Source: Pukyongiella litopenaei (GTDB lineage: Bacteria; Pseudomonadota; Alphaproteobacteria; Rhodobacterales; Rhodobacteraceae). Taken from it: DNA of 64,000 nt. Positions 6,967-15,533 of the stretch are shown here, in pieces (position 1 is the stretch's first letter; every line of letters begins with the position of its first letter). A program made the translations under genes and the position numbers. Below the pieces are notes generated by a model. That model was given only the letters and a program-made list of their open reading frames with translations, was not told the DNA's origin and ran no database searches. The stretch lies in the NCBI RefSeq assembly GCF_003008555.2, contig NZ_CP027665.1, forward strand, positions 1,922,001 through 1,986,000. Reading direction: 5' to 3'.

Positions 6967-7045
6967 CACCATTCAAACGCTTGATATTGCTCGATATTCA
7001 TTTTTTGAGCCTTTCAGGGTTTGACAGTTTTTTTTGAAGGGTTTG

Positions 7046-7439
7046 GGCATTGTTGCAAAAGTCGGTCGGCGAAGGATTCACTTCGTGAATCCATGCCGTT
7101 AGACGCCCCCTCATGAGCAAGCCATCTTCCGCGCGCTATCGCACCACGAACTGGGCCAGCTGCAATGCATCGTTGCGCAAGCGAGGATCCCTGCTGATCT
7201 GGGTCGACAGGGAGATGACCTGGCTGGCGCCGCGTGACGGGCGTCCAGGACGTCCGCCGATTTTTTCCGATGCGGCCATACAATTCTGCTTGTCGATCAA
7301 AGCTCTGTTCAAGCTTCCGCTACGCCAGACCGCCGGGATGGTGGCCAGCCTGCTGAGGATGGCAGGGCTGGACTGGCCGGTTCCGGACTTCTCCACGCTG
7401 TGCCGCAGGCAGAAGACCCTCGCCGTGCAGACCTCCTAA
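7046..7439 (+). pseudogene. Truncated IS5-family insertion sequence
   Basis: The left end GGCATTGTTGCAAAAGTCGG (from about 7046) is typical of this group. The transposase frame starts at 7113 and gives the familiar N-terminus (WVDREMTWLAPRDGRPGRPP, then LFKLPLRQTAGMVASLL and FSTLCRRQKTLAVQ) but stops after 108 residues, about a third of the full length. The DDE catalytic domain and right inverted repeat are missing. The IS lies about 80 bases outside attR and is a dead remnant. Confidence 0.85.
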
Positions 7440-7453
7440 CGGAGGTGTCGATG

Positions 7454-7480
7454 GCGTGGTTTTAGCCACGCTGCTTTTCT
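7454..7480 (+). terminator. Possible stem-loop terminator
   Basis: GCGTGG (7454-7459) pairs with CCACGC (7466-7471) around a TTTTAG loop, followed by TGCTTTTCT. Short stem and weak T tract, so low confidence. It could end transcription running out of the IS remnant. Confidence 0.3.
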
Positions 7481-7538
7481 GCCGGAATCTAAGCCGTGAC
7501 GACCAGCGAGAAGTCGAGCGTATCGTTTTGGGATATTA

Positions 7539-7655
7539 TTAGTCGTCGCGGCGATGAAGTATCCCGCGAATCTGTGATTCCAAGAGTTGCCGCTCTCCTG
7601 GCGAAAGCAAATCTACAAGCGCGGTAATCCTGGATAGGTCCGTCGCTTCTGTCAT
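7539..7655 (-). CDS. 38-aa microprotein coupled to the HTH regulator
   Basis: The ATG at 7655 overlaps the stop of the upstream HTH gene (ATGA) and the frame ends in TAA at 7539. The product (MTEATDLSRITALVDLLSPG, then ERQLLESQIRGILHRRDD) looks like a real helical peptide. It might modulate the regulator it is coupled to. No family is recognised. The evidence is limited to the overlap and a protein-like composition. Confidence 0.45.
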   Translation of the reverse strand: MTEATDLSRITALVDLLSPGERQLLESQIRGILHRRDD

Positions 7656-7849
7656 GGAACAAACTCGTTGAGCGTTTTTCCGTAGAAGGACGCGATGAGC
7701 AGGCCGTTTTCGACCGTGGTGGATTCCACACGGTCGGTTCGCAGCTTCTTTAGCACGTCAAGGCTCACGCCAGTGTCCCGTGCGATCTCGGTCATCGAGG
7801 TGCCGTGCATCTCAAGATGCCTCTTAAAGGAATCCCTGAAGTCAGACAT
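7652..7849 (-). CDS. Small Cro/CI-type helix-turn-helix protein
   Basis: 65 aa from the ATG at 7849; a start at 7885 would run through an inverted repeat and the end of the neighbouring gene. MTEIARDTGVSLDVLKKLRTDR forms a typical lambda-repressor-like HTH (about residues 20-40). With no effector domain it is probably a dimeric repressor or an antitoxin-like regulator. It sits between the IS5 remnant and a methyltransferase gene, and a 38-aa gene is coupled to its stop. A 9-bp inverted repeat lies 10 bases upstream of its start (7859-7894), suggesting autoregulation. Confidence 0.7.
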   Translation of the reverse strand: MSDFRDSFKRHLEMHGTSMTEIARDTGVSLDVLKKLRTDRVESTTVENGLLIASFYGKTLNEFVP

Positions 7850-7858
7850 GCGAGAGTT

Positions 7859-7894
7859 TAGAGCCGGAAAACAATTTTGACGCAACCGGCTCTA
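7859..7894. promoter_or_regulatory. Inverted repeat between HTH gene and methyltransferase
   Basis: TAGAGCCGG (7859-7867) and CCGGCTCTA (7886-7894) form perfect 9-bp arms with an 18-base spacer. The right arm contains the methyltransferase stop codon. It is either a terminator for that gene or an operator for the small HTH regulator; no T tract follows the stem. Confidence 0.45.
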
Positions 7895-8725
7895 GGCTGC
7901 GGTCGCCACGGTGACGATGGCGGGGATTGGCACGTCCCAGACCGGTCCCGCCCCGTGTTTTTCCAGGACCTTCGAAGCGACGGCCGCCCGAATTGCCGCG
8001 GCATGGCCCGGGGGTTGCGGGCGCAACAGCGCGCCGCCTCTGGCGGTGCCTTCGAGAAAGTAATCGTAGGGGGCGCCGGGGTCGCGAACGCGCCAACGCG
8101 ACGCGACCGTGGATTGCCGGCAGTCCGCGAAGCCGGCCGTCTCCAGCGCGGGGAAGGCCATCTCCGGATCGGCATAGTCGTTTGCCCCGGGGCCGGGGGG
8201 CAGCGCGATCTCGGGCGACCCGTGTTGACCAATGGCGCCAAAGACATAGCCAAGGGCGGTGTCCACCTCGGGCCCGCACCAGACCGAGAACGCCAATCGG
8301 CCTCCGGGGCGCAGAACCCGGCGGGCTTCCGCAAAAACCCTTGGGGGGTCCGGCACATGCGGAATACCGAAGCCGATCGTCACGACATCGAAGGCCCGGT
8401 CGTCGAAGTCGAGCGACATGGCATCGCCTTCGACGAATTCGGCCTCCGGCACGGCCGCCCGGGCCAGTTCCAGCATGGCGGGCGAAAAATCCAGTCCCGT
8501 AACCTTTGCGCCCGCCTTGCACAGGCCGGCGGCCACGTTGCCCTGACCAGAGCACAGGTCGAGCGCAACGCTGCCCGGCCCGGCGCCGACGGCCGCGACC
8601 ATCGGGCCAACGACCATGTCCGCAGCCCTGGCAAACGCAGTCGCATAGGATCGTGCTACGTCGGGTTTTGCCCATTCGCGCCGTTCGAGCGCCGCAAATG
8701 TATCCGGCTCCTGATGCTCCGACAT
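7892..8725 (-). CDS. Class I SAM-dependent methyltransferase (UbiE-like)
   Basis: 277 aa. Motif I is VALDLCSGQGNVAAG (about residues 53-67). It is followed by the acidic motif LDFSPAMLELARAAVP and the post-motif PHVPDPPRVFAEARRVLRPGGRLAFSVW, the pattern of the Methyltransf_11/UbiE group that methylates small molecules such as quinones or phospholipids. There is no signal peptide or membrane segment. It stands alone, with a 150-base gap to the TRAP genes on the same strand. The substrate is unknown. Confidence 0.85.
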   Translation of the reverse strand: MSEHQEPDTFAALERREWAKPDVARSYATAFARAADMVVGPMVAAVGAGPGSVALDLCSGQGNVAAGLCKAGAKVTGLDFSPAMLELARAAVPEAEFVEGDAMSLDFDDRAFDVVTIGFGIPHVPDPPRVFAEARRVLRPGGRLAFSVWCGPEVDTALGYVFGAIGQHGSPEIALPPGPGANDYADPEMAFPALETAGFADCRQSTVASRWRVRDPGAPYDYFLEGTARGGALLRPQPPGHAAAIRAAVASKVLEKHGAGPVWDVPIPAIVTVATAA

Positions 8726-8877
8726 CCTCGGGTTCCTGTTCTCGGGGTCTCAGATTAGCATTCAGGCCAGCACGGGAGTCAACGCGCATCATCCCGGACG
8801 CACCCGGTCACGGTATCTGGCAGTTTTACCCCTGCCGGGGTCGCCCGCAGGGTCGGTATCCGTGACCATCCACCGTG

Positions 8878-10236
8878 TCAGCCATATACCAGCCGTGGCA
8901 GCCAGATGATGATCTGCGGGAAGAACATGCACAGCGCCAGCCCGACGACCTGAAGCGCGAGGAACGGCAGCGCGGCGCGGAAGATGTCGCCCATCGGGAT
9001 CTCGGGCGGCGCGACGCCGCGAAGATAGAACAGCGCGTATCCGAATGGCGGGGACAGGAAGCTCATCTGCATGTTAACCAGATAGAGGACGCCGAACCAG
9101 AGGACGAGATCGTCCGGGGTTTCCAGCCCGAAACTCGCCGCGCCGAGCGCCTTCACGATGGGAACGAAGATCGGCACGCAGAGCAGCAGGATGCCGACCC
9201 AGTCGAGGAACATGCCGAGGATGATCAGGATCACCTGCATCAGCAGAAGTATGCCCCACGGCCCCAGCCCGGTCGCGGTGAGGCTCTGCTGCACGAATTG
9301 CTGGCCGCCTTCGAGCACATAAAGGCCGACGAATATCGTCGCGCCGAACATGATCCAGATGACCATCGCGCTGGCCTTCAATGTCGTGAGACAGGCCTCG
9401 CGGATCGTCTGCCAGTCGAGTTTGCGGTGGATCGCCGCGACGATGAAGGCGCCGAACGTGCCGATCCCGGCGGCTTCGACCGGGGTGGCGACACCGGAAA
9501 AGATGACGCCGAGGACGACGACGATCAGCGCGATGGGCGCCGCCATGTTGCCGAGCAGCCGAATCTTTTCCCGCGTGGAAACCCGCTCTTCCATCGGGAT
9601 CGGGGGCCCGAGCCGGGGGTTGATGTAGCTCCTGACAACGGCATAGGCGATATACATGCCCGACAGCAGAAGGCCCGGAATGACCGCGCCGATGAATAGC
9701 TCGCCCACCGATTGTTCCGCGACCACCGCATAGATGATGGCGAGGATCGACGGCGGAATCAGGATGCCGAGCGTCCCCCCGGCCATGATCGAGCCCATGG
9801 CGATTTTCGGATCGTAGCCGCGCGACAGCATCGCCGGCAGCGCGATGATGCCCATGGTCACGACCGCCGCGCCGATCACGCCGACCATCGCCGCCAGAAC
9901 GGTCGAGGCAAGAACCGTGGCCGCCGCCAGCCCGCCCTTGAGACCACCAAGAAGCTTGTAGATGACGTCGAACATCTCGTTGATCAGCCCCGCCCGTTCG
10001 AGCATCGCCGCCATGAAGATGAACAGCGGGATCGCCGACAGCTGGTAATTGGTCATCAGCGGAAAGATGCGCGACGGCACGATGTTGAGCGCCCGCGCAT
10101 CCCCCAGCACGAAAAGAAAGACACAGGCCAGCCCGCCGGTGACGAAGGCGAGCGGAAGCCCGGCCATGAGAAGCGCCAGAAGCGACCCGAACATGATCAG
10201 CGTGAGCCACTCGATGCCGATTTCGATACCCATCAA
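8878..10236 (-). CDS. dctM: TRAP transporter large permease (DctM)
   Basis: 452 aa with about 12 to 13 membrane segments. It includes the DctM-family repeats (MTNYQLSAIPLFIFMAAMLERAG; MGIIALPAMLSRGYDPKIAMGSIMAGGTLGILIPPS; MFLDWVGILLLCVPIFVPI). It is the sodium-coupled transport subunit that works with the small permease and the periplasmic binding protein encoded upstream. Its start overlaps the end of the small-permease gene by ATGA. The last residues (WLPRLVYG) are typical. The substrate is set by the binding protein and is probably an organic acid. Confidence 0.93.
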   Translation of the reverse strand: MMGIEIGIEWLTLIMFGSLLALLMAGLPLAFVTGGLACVFLFVLGDARALNIVPSRIFPLMTNYQLSAIPLFIFMAAMLERAGLINEMFDVIYKLLGGLKGGLAAATVLASTVLAAMVGVIGAAVVTMGIIALPAMLSRGYDPKIAMGSIMAGGTLGILIPPSILAIIYAVVAEQSVGELFIGAVIPGLLLSGMYIAYAVVRSYINPRLGPPIPMEERVSTREKIRLLGNMAAPIALIVVVLGVIFSGVATPVEAAGIGTFGAFIVAAIHRKLDWQTIREACLTTLKASAMVIWIMFGATIFVGLYVLEGGQQFVQQSLTATGLGPWGILLLMQVILIILGMFLDWVGILLLCVPIFVPIVKALGAASFGLETPDDLVLWFGVLYLVNMQMSFLSPPFGYALFYLRGVAPPEIPMGDIFRAALPFLALQVVGLALCMFFPQIIIWLPRLVYG

Positions 10237-11597
10237 GCGGCCTCCCTTTCATGCAACGTGGTGCCAGACGGGCGGTCCGGCGGGCCGCCCGACCCCTGCA
10301 GGGCGCGGATATCCTTGGCGAATTTCGAAATCCCCTGCAGCACCAGCAGCACGCCCCCCATGACCATCACCCACTTCATCGGCCAGAGCGGCACCTCCCA
10401 TTCGTTGAAGCTGATCTCGCCCCAGCGGATATTGGGGTCGCGCCACTGGTCGATGGTCCAGCCGCCGATCATCTCGCCAAAACCGATCTGGCCGCGCGCC
10501 CATTCGCTGACGAGCGCATTGCCGGTCGGCACGGCCAGCGCGTCGAAGGCAAAGATCCAGGATGTCACGAGCAGCGTGCCGGCGAAGATGAAGAAGAAGA
10601 TAGATGTCAGAAGGTCGACCCAGGCCTTCCGTTTCCGGGGCATCGGCGCATAGAAGATATCGACCCGGACATGGCTTTCGGTCAGCATCGCGTAGGCGCC
10701 CGAAATCAGGTATTGCATGCCGAACATGAGATACATCGCCTCATGCGCCCAGTTGGTCGGGCTGTTGAACACATATCGCGCGATGACCTCGTAGTAATAG
10801 ACGAACACCGCGATCACGGCCCAGTAGGCGGCGAATTCCCCCGCCAGCAGCGACAGCCGGTCGATCCGGTTGGTGGCATAATCGGCATCGGCTTTCGGGC
10901 CGTCCGAGGCGGCGCCATCCGGGATCTCGGCGACAAGGTGATGTTCTTCCGTCGCGGTTTCCAGCCGCGCGTTCGCGCGCCTCACCAGGCGGGGTATCAG
11001 GAACGCGTCGATGGCGAGAAGCGCGAGGATCGCATAGAGGGAATACCGCGCTGCCGCGCGCCAGAACGCGCGATCCGCGCGGGCGGCTTCCAGGCTTCCG
11101 CCCTGTTCGGCCATCACCGCCTCGGCCTCGGCAAGGCGGCTTTCGCCGGTTACGATGGCGCCTTCGGCACGGGAAAGACGGCGCTCGGCGAGCCGCCGCT
11201 GCACCGATCCCTCCTCGGTTTCGCCGACGGCTGCGCGCAGGTCCTCGACCTCGGTCCGGGCCTGTTCGACCCGCGGGCGTTCGCGTTCGATCGTGCGTTC
11301 GGCCATGCGGACCGAGTTGGTGTATTCCGAAACCACGACGCGGGCATCCTGTTCCTGGCCGTTGGCGTAGAGGATGAACAGGAAAAACGGCAGGTAGACA
11401 AAGCCGAGCAGGTTTTTCTGGTAGAAACGGTGCATCCCCAGCATCCCGCCCGCCAGCCAGATCAGGTAGGCAAGCATCGGGGAATAGCGGGTCTCTGCCG
11501 GTTTCGGCCGCCGCGCGAGCGCCATGGCGACAAGCGGGAAGACGATCAGGCCGGCCCAGTAGAGCCAGTGCGGTAAGGTGAAATCGAGGCCTGGCAT
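10233..11597 (-). CDS. dctQ: TRAP small permease (DctQ) fused to N-terminal TM2 domain and coiled coil
   Basis: 454 aa, far longer than ordinary DctQ (160-220). Residues about 38-78 match a TM2 domain: a hydrophobic segment, then GGMLGMHRFYQKN (the GxxGxHRFY signature), then another segment. Residues about 90-175 are a long charged heptad-rich coiled coil (ERTIERERPRVEQARTEVEDL and more). A third membrane segment is at about 184-204. The DctQ domain proper is about 245-440 with VIARYVFNSPTNWAHEAMYL. The frame is continuous and couples to dctM, so the fusion looks genuine. A role in sensing, oligomerisation or partner recruitment is unknown. Confidence 0.9.
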   Translation of the reverse strand: MPGLDFTLPHWLYWAGLIVFPLVAMALARRPKPAETRYSPMLAYLIWLAGGMLGMHRFYQKNLLGFVYLPFFLFILYANGQEQDARVVVSEYTNSVRMAERTIERERPRVEQARTEVEDLRAAVGETEEGSVQRRLAERRLSRAEGAIVTGESRLAEAEAVMAEQGGSLEAARADRAFWRAAARYSLYAILALLAIDAFLIPRLVRRANARLETATEEHHLVAEIPDGAASDGPKADADYATNRIDRLSLLAGEFAAYWAVIAVFVYYYEVIARYVFNSPTNWAHEAMYLMFGMQYLISGAYAMLTESHVRVDIFYAPMPRKRKAWVDLLTSIFFFIFAGTLLVTSWIFAFDALAVPTGNALVSEWARGQIGFGEMIGGWTIDQWRDPNIRWGEISFNEWEVPLWPMKWVMVMGGVLLVLQGISKFAKDIRALQGSGGPPDRPSGTTLHEREAA

Positions 11598-11623
11598 CGG
11601 ATATCCGTCAGATGGGTCATTCG

Positions 11624-11660
11624 CGTCGCCGCCGCCCGGACGACCGGACGGCGGGGGCAG
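11624..11660 (-). terminator. Possible attenuating stem-loop between dctP and dctQ
   Basis: The 78-base spacer holds a GC-rich inverted repeat (GCCGCC ... GGCGGC-like arms around CCGGACGACCGG). Such a hairpin after dctP is common in TRAP operons and would raise binding-protein mRNA over permease mRNA. There is no T tract, so this is a weak call. Confidence 0.3.
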
Positions 11661-11675
11661 GGATCCGGTGGTGGA

Positions 11676-12773
11676 TCAGAGCTTGAGTTCCAGCCCGTCG
11701 GTCAGCGCCGGATCGACATAGCCGAGCGAACCGGACTGCATGTAGTCGAGTTGCAGCTTGAACACACGCGCCGCGTCGGTGTCGCGGTTCGCATAGTCGA
11801 ACCAGATCGGAACCGCGATCTCGGTCATCAGCTCCACGTCATCCTGGCTCAGACGCGTCACCTCGGTGCCGTCCGCCTCGAATTTCTGCCAGGCCTCCTG
11901 GTCCGCCTTCTGGATGGCGGCGTGATGCAGGTCGGAATAGACATGGGTCTCCATCTCGACAAACTGCTTCATCTGGGGGCTGAGCGCATCCCAGGCCGAC
12001 TGGCTGACGGTGATGTCCATGATGTCGACCGGCTGATAGACCGACATGAACCCCGGCGGTCCCATGACGATGTAATCGGTCACCTGGCTGAAGCCGAGCG
12101 CGTAGTTCACCGCCGGGCCGACATAATCGGCGACATCGATGGTTCCCTTTTCGAGCGCCGGGAAGATCTCGGATCCCGGCAGGACGGTGGTTTCGGCGCC
12201 GAGTTCGGTGAACACCTCGGCCACCATGCCGCCGGGCAGGCGCATCTTGCGTCCCGCGAAGTCGTCGACCGACCGGATCGGCACCTTGGAGTGGATGATG
12301 TTCGGACCGTGATGCACCGGCCCGACGAAATACATGCCCTGCGCGGCATAGAGTTCGCGGGCAATGTCGAGACCGCCCAGCCCGTAATAGAACACGTCGT
12401 ATTCATGCGGGTTGCGCAGGCCCAGCGGATAGGATGACAGGAACACCGCCGCCGGGATGATGCCCTGCGCGTAGATCGTGAACGGGTTCACCGCTTCGAG
12501 GACGCCGTTCTTGACCGCGTCGTAGAGCTGGAAATCCCCCACGACATCATTTGCGCCGAATGGCTGAAAGGCGAGCTCGCCGCCGGTCTTTTCCTGTATC
12601 GTGGCGCACCAGTCCTTGAAGATCTGGAGCCCGGCGCCGCCCGGCCAGGATGTCTGTATCTTCCAGGTGGTTCCGTCTGCCTGTGCGCCGGCGATATGCG
12701 GCGCAGCGAGCCCGGCCGCCCCCATACCGGCGATCGTGCGCAATGCGGCGCGACGTCTGATTGCCTTCGTCAT
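11676..12773 (-). CDS. dctP: TRAP transporter periplasmic substrate-binding protein (DctP)
   Basis: 365 aa from the ATG at 12773, chosen because GGGAGGAG lies 8 bases upstream. The N-terminus (MTKAIRRRAALRTIAGMGAAGLAAP) is a twin-arginine-type signal peptide ending near AGA. The mature protein shows the DctP fold, with WKIQTSWPGGAGLQIFKDW and, later, the conserved PGGMVAEVFTELGA and PGSEIFPALEKGTIDVADYVGP segments. The latter is the ligand-binding region with the usual aromatic and acidic residues. The sequence resembles the dicarboxylate and keto-acid subgroups. It is the first gene of the TRAP operon; the 296-base gap upstream, which has no gene, should hold its promoter. Confidence 0.92.
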   Translation of the reverse strand: MTKAIRRRAALRTIAGMGAAGLAAPHIAGAQADGTTWKIQTSWPGGAGLQIFKDWCATIQEKTGGELAFQPFGANDVVGDFQLYDAVKNGVLEAVNPFTIYAQGIIPAAVFLSSYPLGLRNPHEYDVFYYGLGGLDIARELYAAQGMYFVGPVHHGPNIIHSKVPIRSVDDFAGRKMRLPGGMVAEVFTELGAETTVLPGSEIFPALEKGTIDVADYVGPAVNYALGFSQVTDYIVMGPPGFMSVYQPVDIMDITVSQSAWDALSPQMKQFVEMETHVYSDLHHAAIQKADQEAWQKFEADGTEVTRLSQDDVELMTEIAVPIWFDYANRDTDAARVFKLQLDYMQSGSLGYVDPALTDGLELKL

Positions 12774-13069
12774 CGTGATCTCCTCCCGAATTTTCGTGCC
12801 ACCGACGCCACTTGCATGGTTCGTCGCTCCCATTGGCACAGGATTTCATCCTAGATGCGATCCGCGGTTTTGGCAATTTTCCCGTGGTTGCACGCCGGTG
12901 GTGCATCCGCAAGAACGGTCAGGCGCGGGGGGGTGTCGATGCGGGGACCCGGGGCGGCGTTCCTGCCCGTTGCGGTCACGTTCCGCGTTGCCGGCAGTCC
13001 GATCCGATCATGGCCGCCGGCGGAGAGGGTGGGCGGCCGGCGGGGTCGAGGCCCGCCGGCCGCGCGGGT

Positions 13070-14071
13070 TCAGCTGAAGGCGGGGATGATCGATTTGCCG
13101 TATTCGGCGATGATCTGCTCTTCGTCGCCATTGTCGAGATAGATGTTGAACTGGGTGACTCCGGCCGCTTTCAGCTTGTGCAGCTTGGCGATGTGGTCGT
13201 CGGGCGACCCCAGGACCGAAAACCCTTCGATGATGTCATCGGTGATGAAATCGAGATAGGGGTTATCGCTCTGGCCGTGCTTGGAATAGTCATAGCCCTT
13301 CCGGTCCTTGATATAGGCGGTGAGCGACGCGGGGATATCCTCGCGGCCGGTGCCGTATTTCTCGACGATATCGGCGACATGGTTGCCCACCATCGCCGGG
13401 AACCAGCGGGTGGCCTCGCGGCAGGTGTCCAGATCGCCGAAATAGGCGGGTGCGGCAGCCATGATGCGATAGTTTGACATGTCCCGGCCCGCCTCCTTGC
13501 CTGCGGCGATGGCCTGATCGCCCAGCCATTTGCAGATCGCGGGTTCGGCGATCTGCAGGATCAGCCCGTCGCCCACGCGCCCCGCCGAGCTCAGCGCCTT
13601 GGGGCCGTAGGCGGCAACCCAGATCGGCAGCTCATAGCCGACCGCCCAGGGAAACTGCACCGGGTTGGGGCATTCGCCATATTGCGCCTCGTCGCCGCGC
13701 ACCAGCTTGCGCACCACGTCGGTGAATTCTTCGAGCCGGGCCAGCGTCGCCGGTTTCTTGCCCATCACCCGAACCGCGCTGTCGCCGCGGCCCAGCCCGA
13801 TATCGAACCGGCCGTTCGATTGCAGCGCCAGCGATCCGAACAGCGACGCGGCGGCAGACCAGTCGCGCGTGTTCGGGTTGGTCACGCAGGGGCCGAACCG
13901 CATTTTCTGCGTATGCTCCATGCACATGGCCATGGCCGGATAGCTTTCGCGCCACAGGATATGGCTGTCGTAGAACCAGCAATGGCTGAAGCCGGCATTT
14001 TCCGCCTGCCGCACCAGCGCGCGGGCGCGGTTGGGTTCGACGAAGCCCTTGAACGTAATTCCGAATTCCAT
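13070..14071 (-). CDS. LLM-class F420-dependent oxidoreductase
   Basis: 333 aa TIM-barrel of the luciferase-like monooxygenase family. It begins MEFGITFKGFVEPNRARAL, with the F420/flavin-binding features FDIGLGRGDSAVRVMG and WVAAYGPKALSSAGRVGDGLIL. The latter matches F420-dependent reductases of the mycobacterial Mer-like type rather than FMN luciferases. It is the last gene of the F420 operon, 20 bases after npdG, so it most likely uses the F420H2 that the operon makes. The substrate is unknown; hydride transfer to or from an alcohol, ketone, imine or enoyl group is typical. Confidence 0.87.
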   Translation of the reverse strand: MEFGITFKGFVEPNRARALVRQAENAGFSHCWFYDSHILWRESYPAMAMCMEHTQKMRFGPCVTNPNTRDWSAAASLFGSLALQSNGRFDIGLGRGDSAVRVMGKKPATLARLEEFTDVVRKLVRGDEAQYGECPNPVQFPWAVGYELPIWVAAYGPKALSSAGRVGDGLILQIAEPAICKWLGDQAIAAGKEAGRDMSNYRIMAAAPAYFGDLDTCREATRWFPAMVGNHVADIVEKYGTGREDIPASLTAYIKDRKGYDYSKHGQSDNPYLDFITDDIIEGFSVLGSPDDHIAKLHKLKAAGVTQFNIYLDNGDEEQIIAEYGKSIIPAFS

Positions 14072-14091
14072 TTCTTTTCCTCCCGTCTTGT

Positions 14092-14760
14092 TCAGTGTTC
14101 AGGTGCCCAGATGCGGATCCCGGCATGGGTGAACGGCACCGCCTTGGAAATATTCAGCCGGATCAGGATCGGGGTGATCGCCTCGATGCAGCGCGCCGAT
14201 TGCGCGTCTCCTGCATTGTAGGCATTCACCCCGAGCGTCTTGACCAGTTCGATCACCTTCAGCCGCGCGTCCAGCTTGTCACCGCAGACAAGCACGTCGC
14301 AGTTGATGTCCCAGTCGAGCTGGTTCAGCGTATGCGCCGATACATTGTGCAGCGCGCCGATCACGGGGATGTCGGGGCCCAGCAATTCCTGCGCCGCCTC
14401 GGTGGCCGACCCTTCGGGGGGCATGTCCACCTTCTTGGGGTCGCCCTCGGCCAGCGGCACCACGATATCGACCAGGATCTTGCCGGCCAGGCCGGTGCGG
14501 ATCGCGTCGAGCGTGCGGTTGTGGCCAGACCACGGCACCGCGAGAATGACGAAGTCGTCGGCCGCGGCCACCGCGTCGTCATTGGCCAGCCCGGTGATCG
14601 TGGCGCTGCCATCCGGCAGCCTGTCCGACAGGTCGCGGGCGATATCGCCCGCGCGGGCGGCATCGCGCGAGCCCAGCGCCACCGGCACCCCGGCCCGTGC
14701 GAACCGCAGCGCCAGTCCGCGCCCCTGCGGCCCGGTGCCGCCAATGATTGCTATGGTCAT
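14092..14760 (-). CDS. npdG: F420H2:NADP oxidoreductase (NpdG/Fno)
   Basis: 222 aa. The N-terminal Rossmann motif is [20 protein letters not shown], followed by the GSRDAARA stretch that recognises the NADP phosphate. The mid-domain [10 protein letters not shown] and the late [44 protein letters not shown] segment are diagnostic of F420-dependent NADP reductases. It transfers hydride between NADPH and F420, giving the cell F420H2 from the NADPH pool. It overlaps cofE by ATGA and precedes the LLM enzyme, so supply and use of reduced F420 are linked in one transcript. Confidence 0.92.
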   Translation of the reverse strand: MTIAIIGGTGPQGRGLALRFARAGVPVALGSRDAARAGDIARDLSDRLPDGSATITGLANDDAVAAADDFVILAVPWSGHNRTLDAIRTGLAGKILVDIVVPLAEGDPKKVDMPPEGSATEAAQELLGPDIPVIGALHNVSAHTLNQLDWDINCDVLVCGDKLDARLKVIELVKTLGVNAYNAGDAQSARCIEAITPILIRLNISKAVPFTHAGIRIWAPEH

Positions 14761-15533
14761 CTGAATACATCCTCTCCACTGGCGCGGATGATGTCCCGCG
14801 CGCTGGTCGTTTTGGCGGGCTCCCAGCCCAGGCCGCGCATCAGCACCACCGGGGTTTTCGCCGCCTTCTGCACCACGAGGCCCGACGCGGCGGCCAGTTC
14901 GTCGGAAAAGGCCGGTTCGGTCACCAGCAGCGGCCGGCCCCAGGCATCCGTGCCGCCGATGTCCGGCCGCGTCGCGGGAACCCGGTGCAGGCCGATGGCC
15001 ACGTTGACCTGTCCCAGCCGCCATGGCCGTCCGAATGTGTCGGTCATCACCACGCCGATGGTGCAGCCGAACCGGGCCTCCAGCGCGACGCCCAGCCGCC
15101 CCGCGCTGGCATCGGGGTCGTCGGGCAGGGTGATCACGGTGCCGGCCGCGCCCGCGTTGGATTCGTCCACGGCGGCGTTGGCCGAGATGAAGCCCAGCCG
15201 ATGTTCGCAGATGATCGTGCCTTCGTCCTGGTTGGGCCGCCTGAAACTGCGCACGACCCGGCGGCTCTGGCCCAGCACGACCTCGACCTTGCGTGGGTCC
15301 TTGTTCAGCTGTCCGGCCAGGTCCCGCGCCTGCTCCGAGGGCGTGACCGAGGCGAGGTCGATGATGCAGCCTTCGGCCTTGGAAAACACCTTGTGCGCGA
15401 TGCACAGGATGTCGCCGTCGCGCAACGCCATGCCGGCGGCGTCGAGGCAGTCGCCGAGGATCGCGGCGAGATCGTCGCCGGGCGCGATGTCGGGGATGCC
15501 CGCGACGGCGGTGATCTGCACCGCGCCCGTCAT
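14757..15533 (-). CDS. cofE: Coenzyme F420-0:L-glutamate ligase (CofE)
   Basis: 258 aa from the ATG at 15533, which overlaps the cofC stop (ATGA). The sequence shows the CofE core: [24 protein letters not shown], then [27 protein letters not shown], and [21 protein letters not shown] with metal and GTP-binding residues. It adds glutamates to F420-0 using GTP. It lacks the C-terminal nitroreductase-like domain of actinobacterial FbiB, the enzyme that reduces dehydro-F420-0. A separate reductase or a different starter unit is therefore expected. Confidence 0.93.
   Translation of the reverse strand: MTGAVQITAVAGIPDIAPGDDLAAILGDCLDAAGMALRDGDILCIAHKVFSKAEGCIIDLASVTPSEQARDLAGQLNKDPRKVEVVLGQSRRVVRSFRRPNQDEGTIICEHRLGFISANAAVDESNAGAAGTVITLPDDPDASAGRLGVALEARFGCTIGVVMTDTFGRPWRLGQVNVAIGLHRVPATRPDIGGTDAWGRPLLVTEPAFSDELAAASGLVVQKAAKTPVVLMRGLGWEPAKTTSARDIIRASGEDVFR

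Noticed and set aside
6926-6970. A second tRNA-Phe gene
   Set aside because: Only the 3' half is present, with no D arm and one base missing in the acceptor stem. It is the displaced attR.
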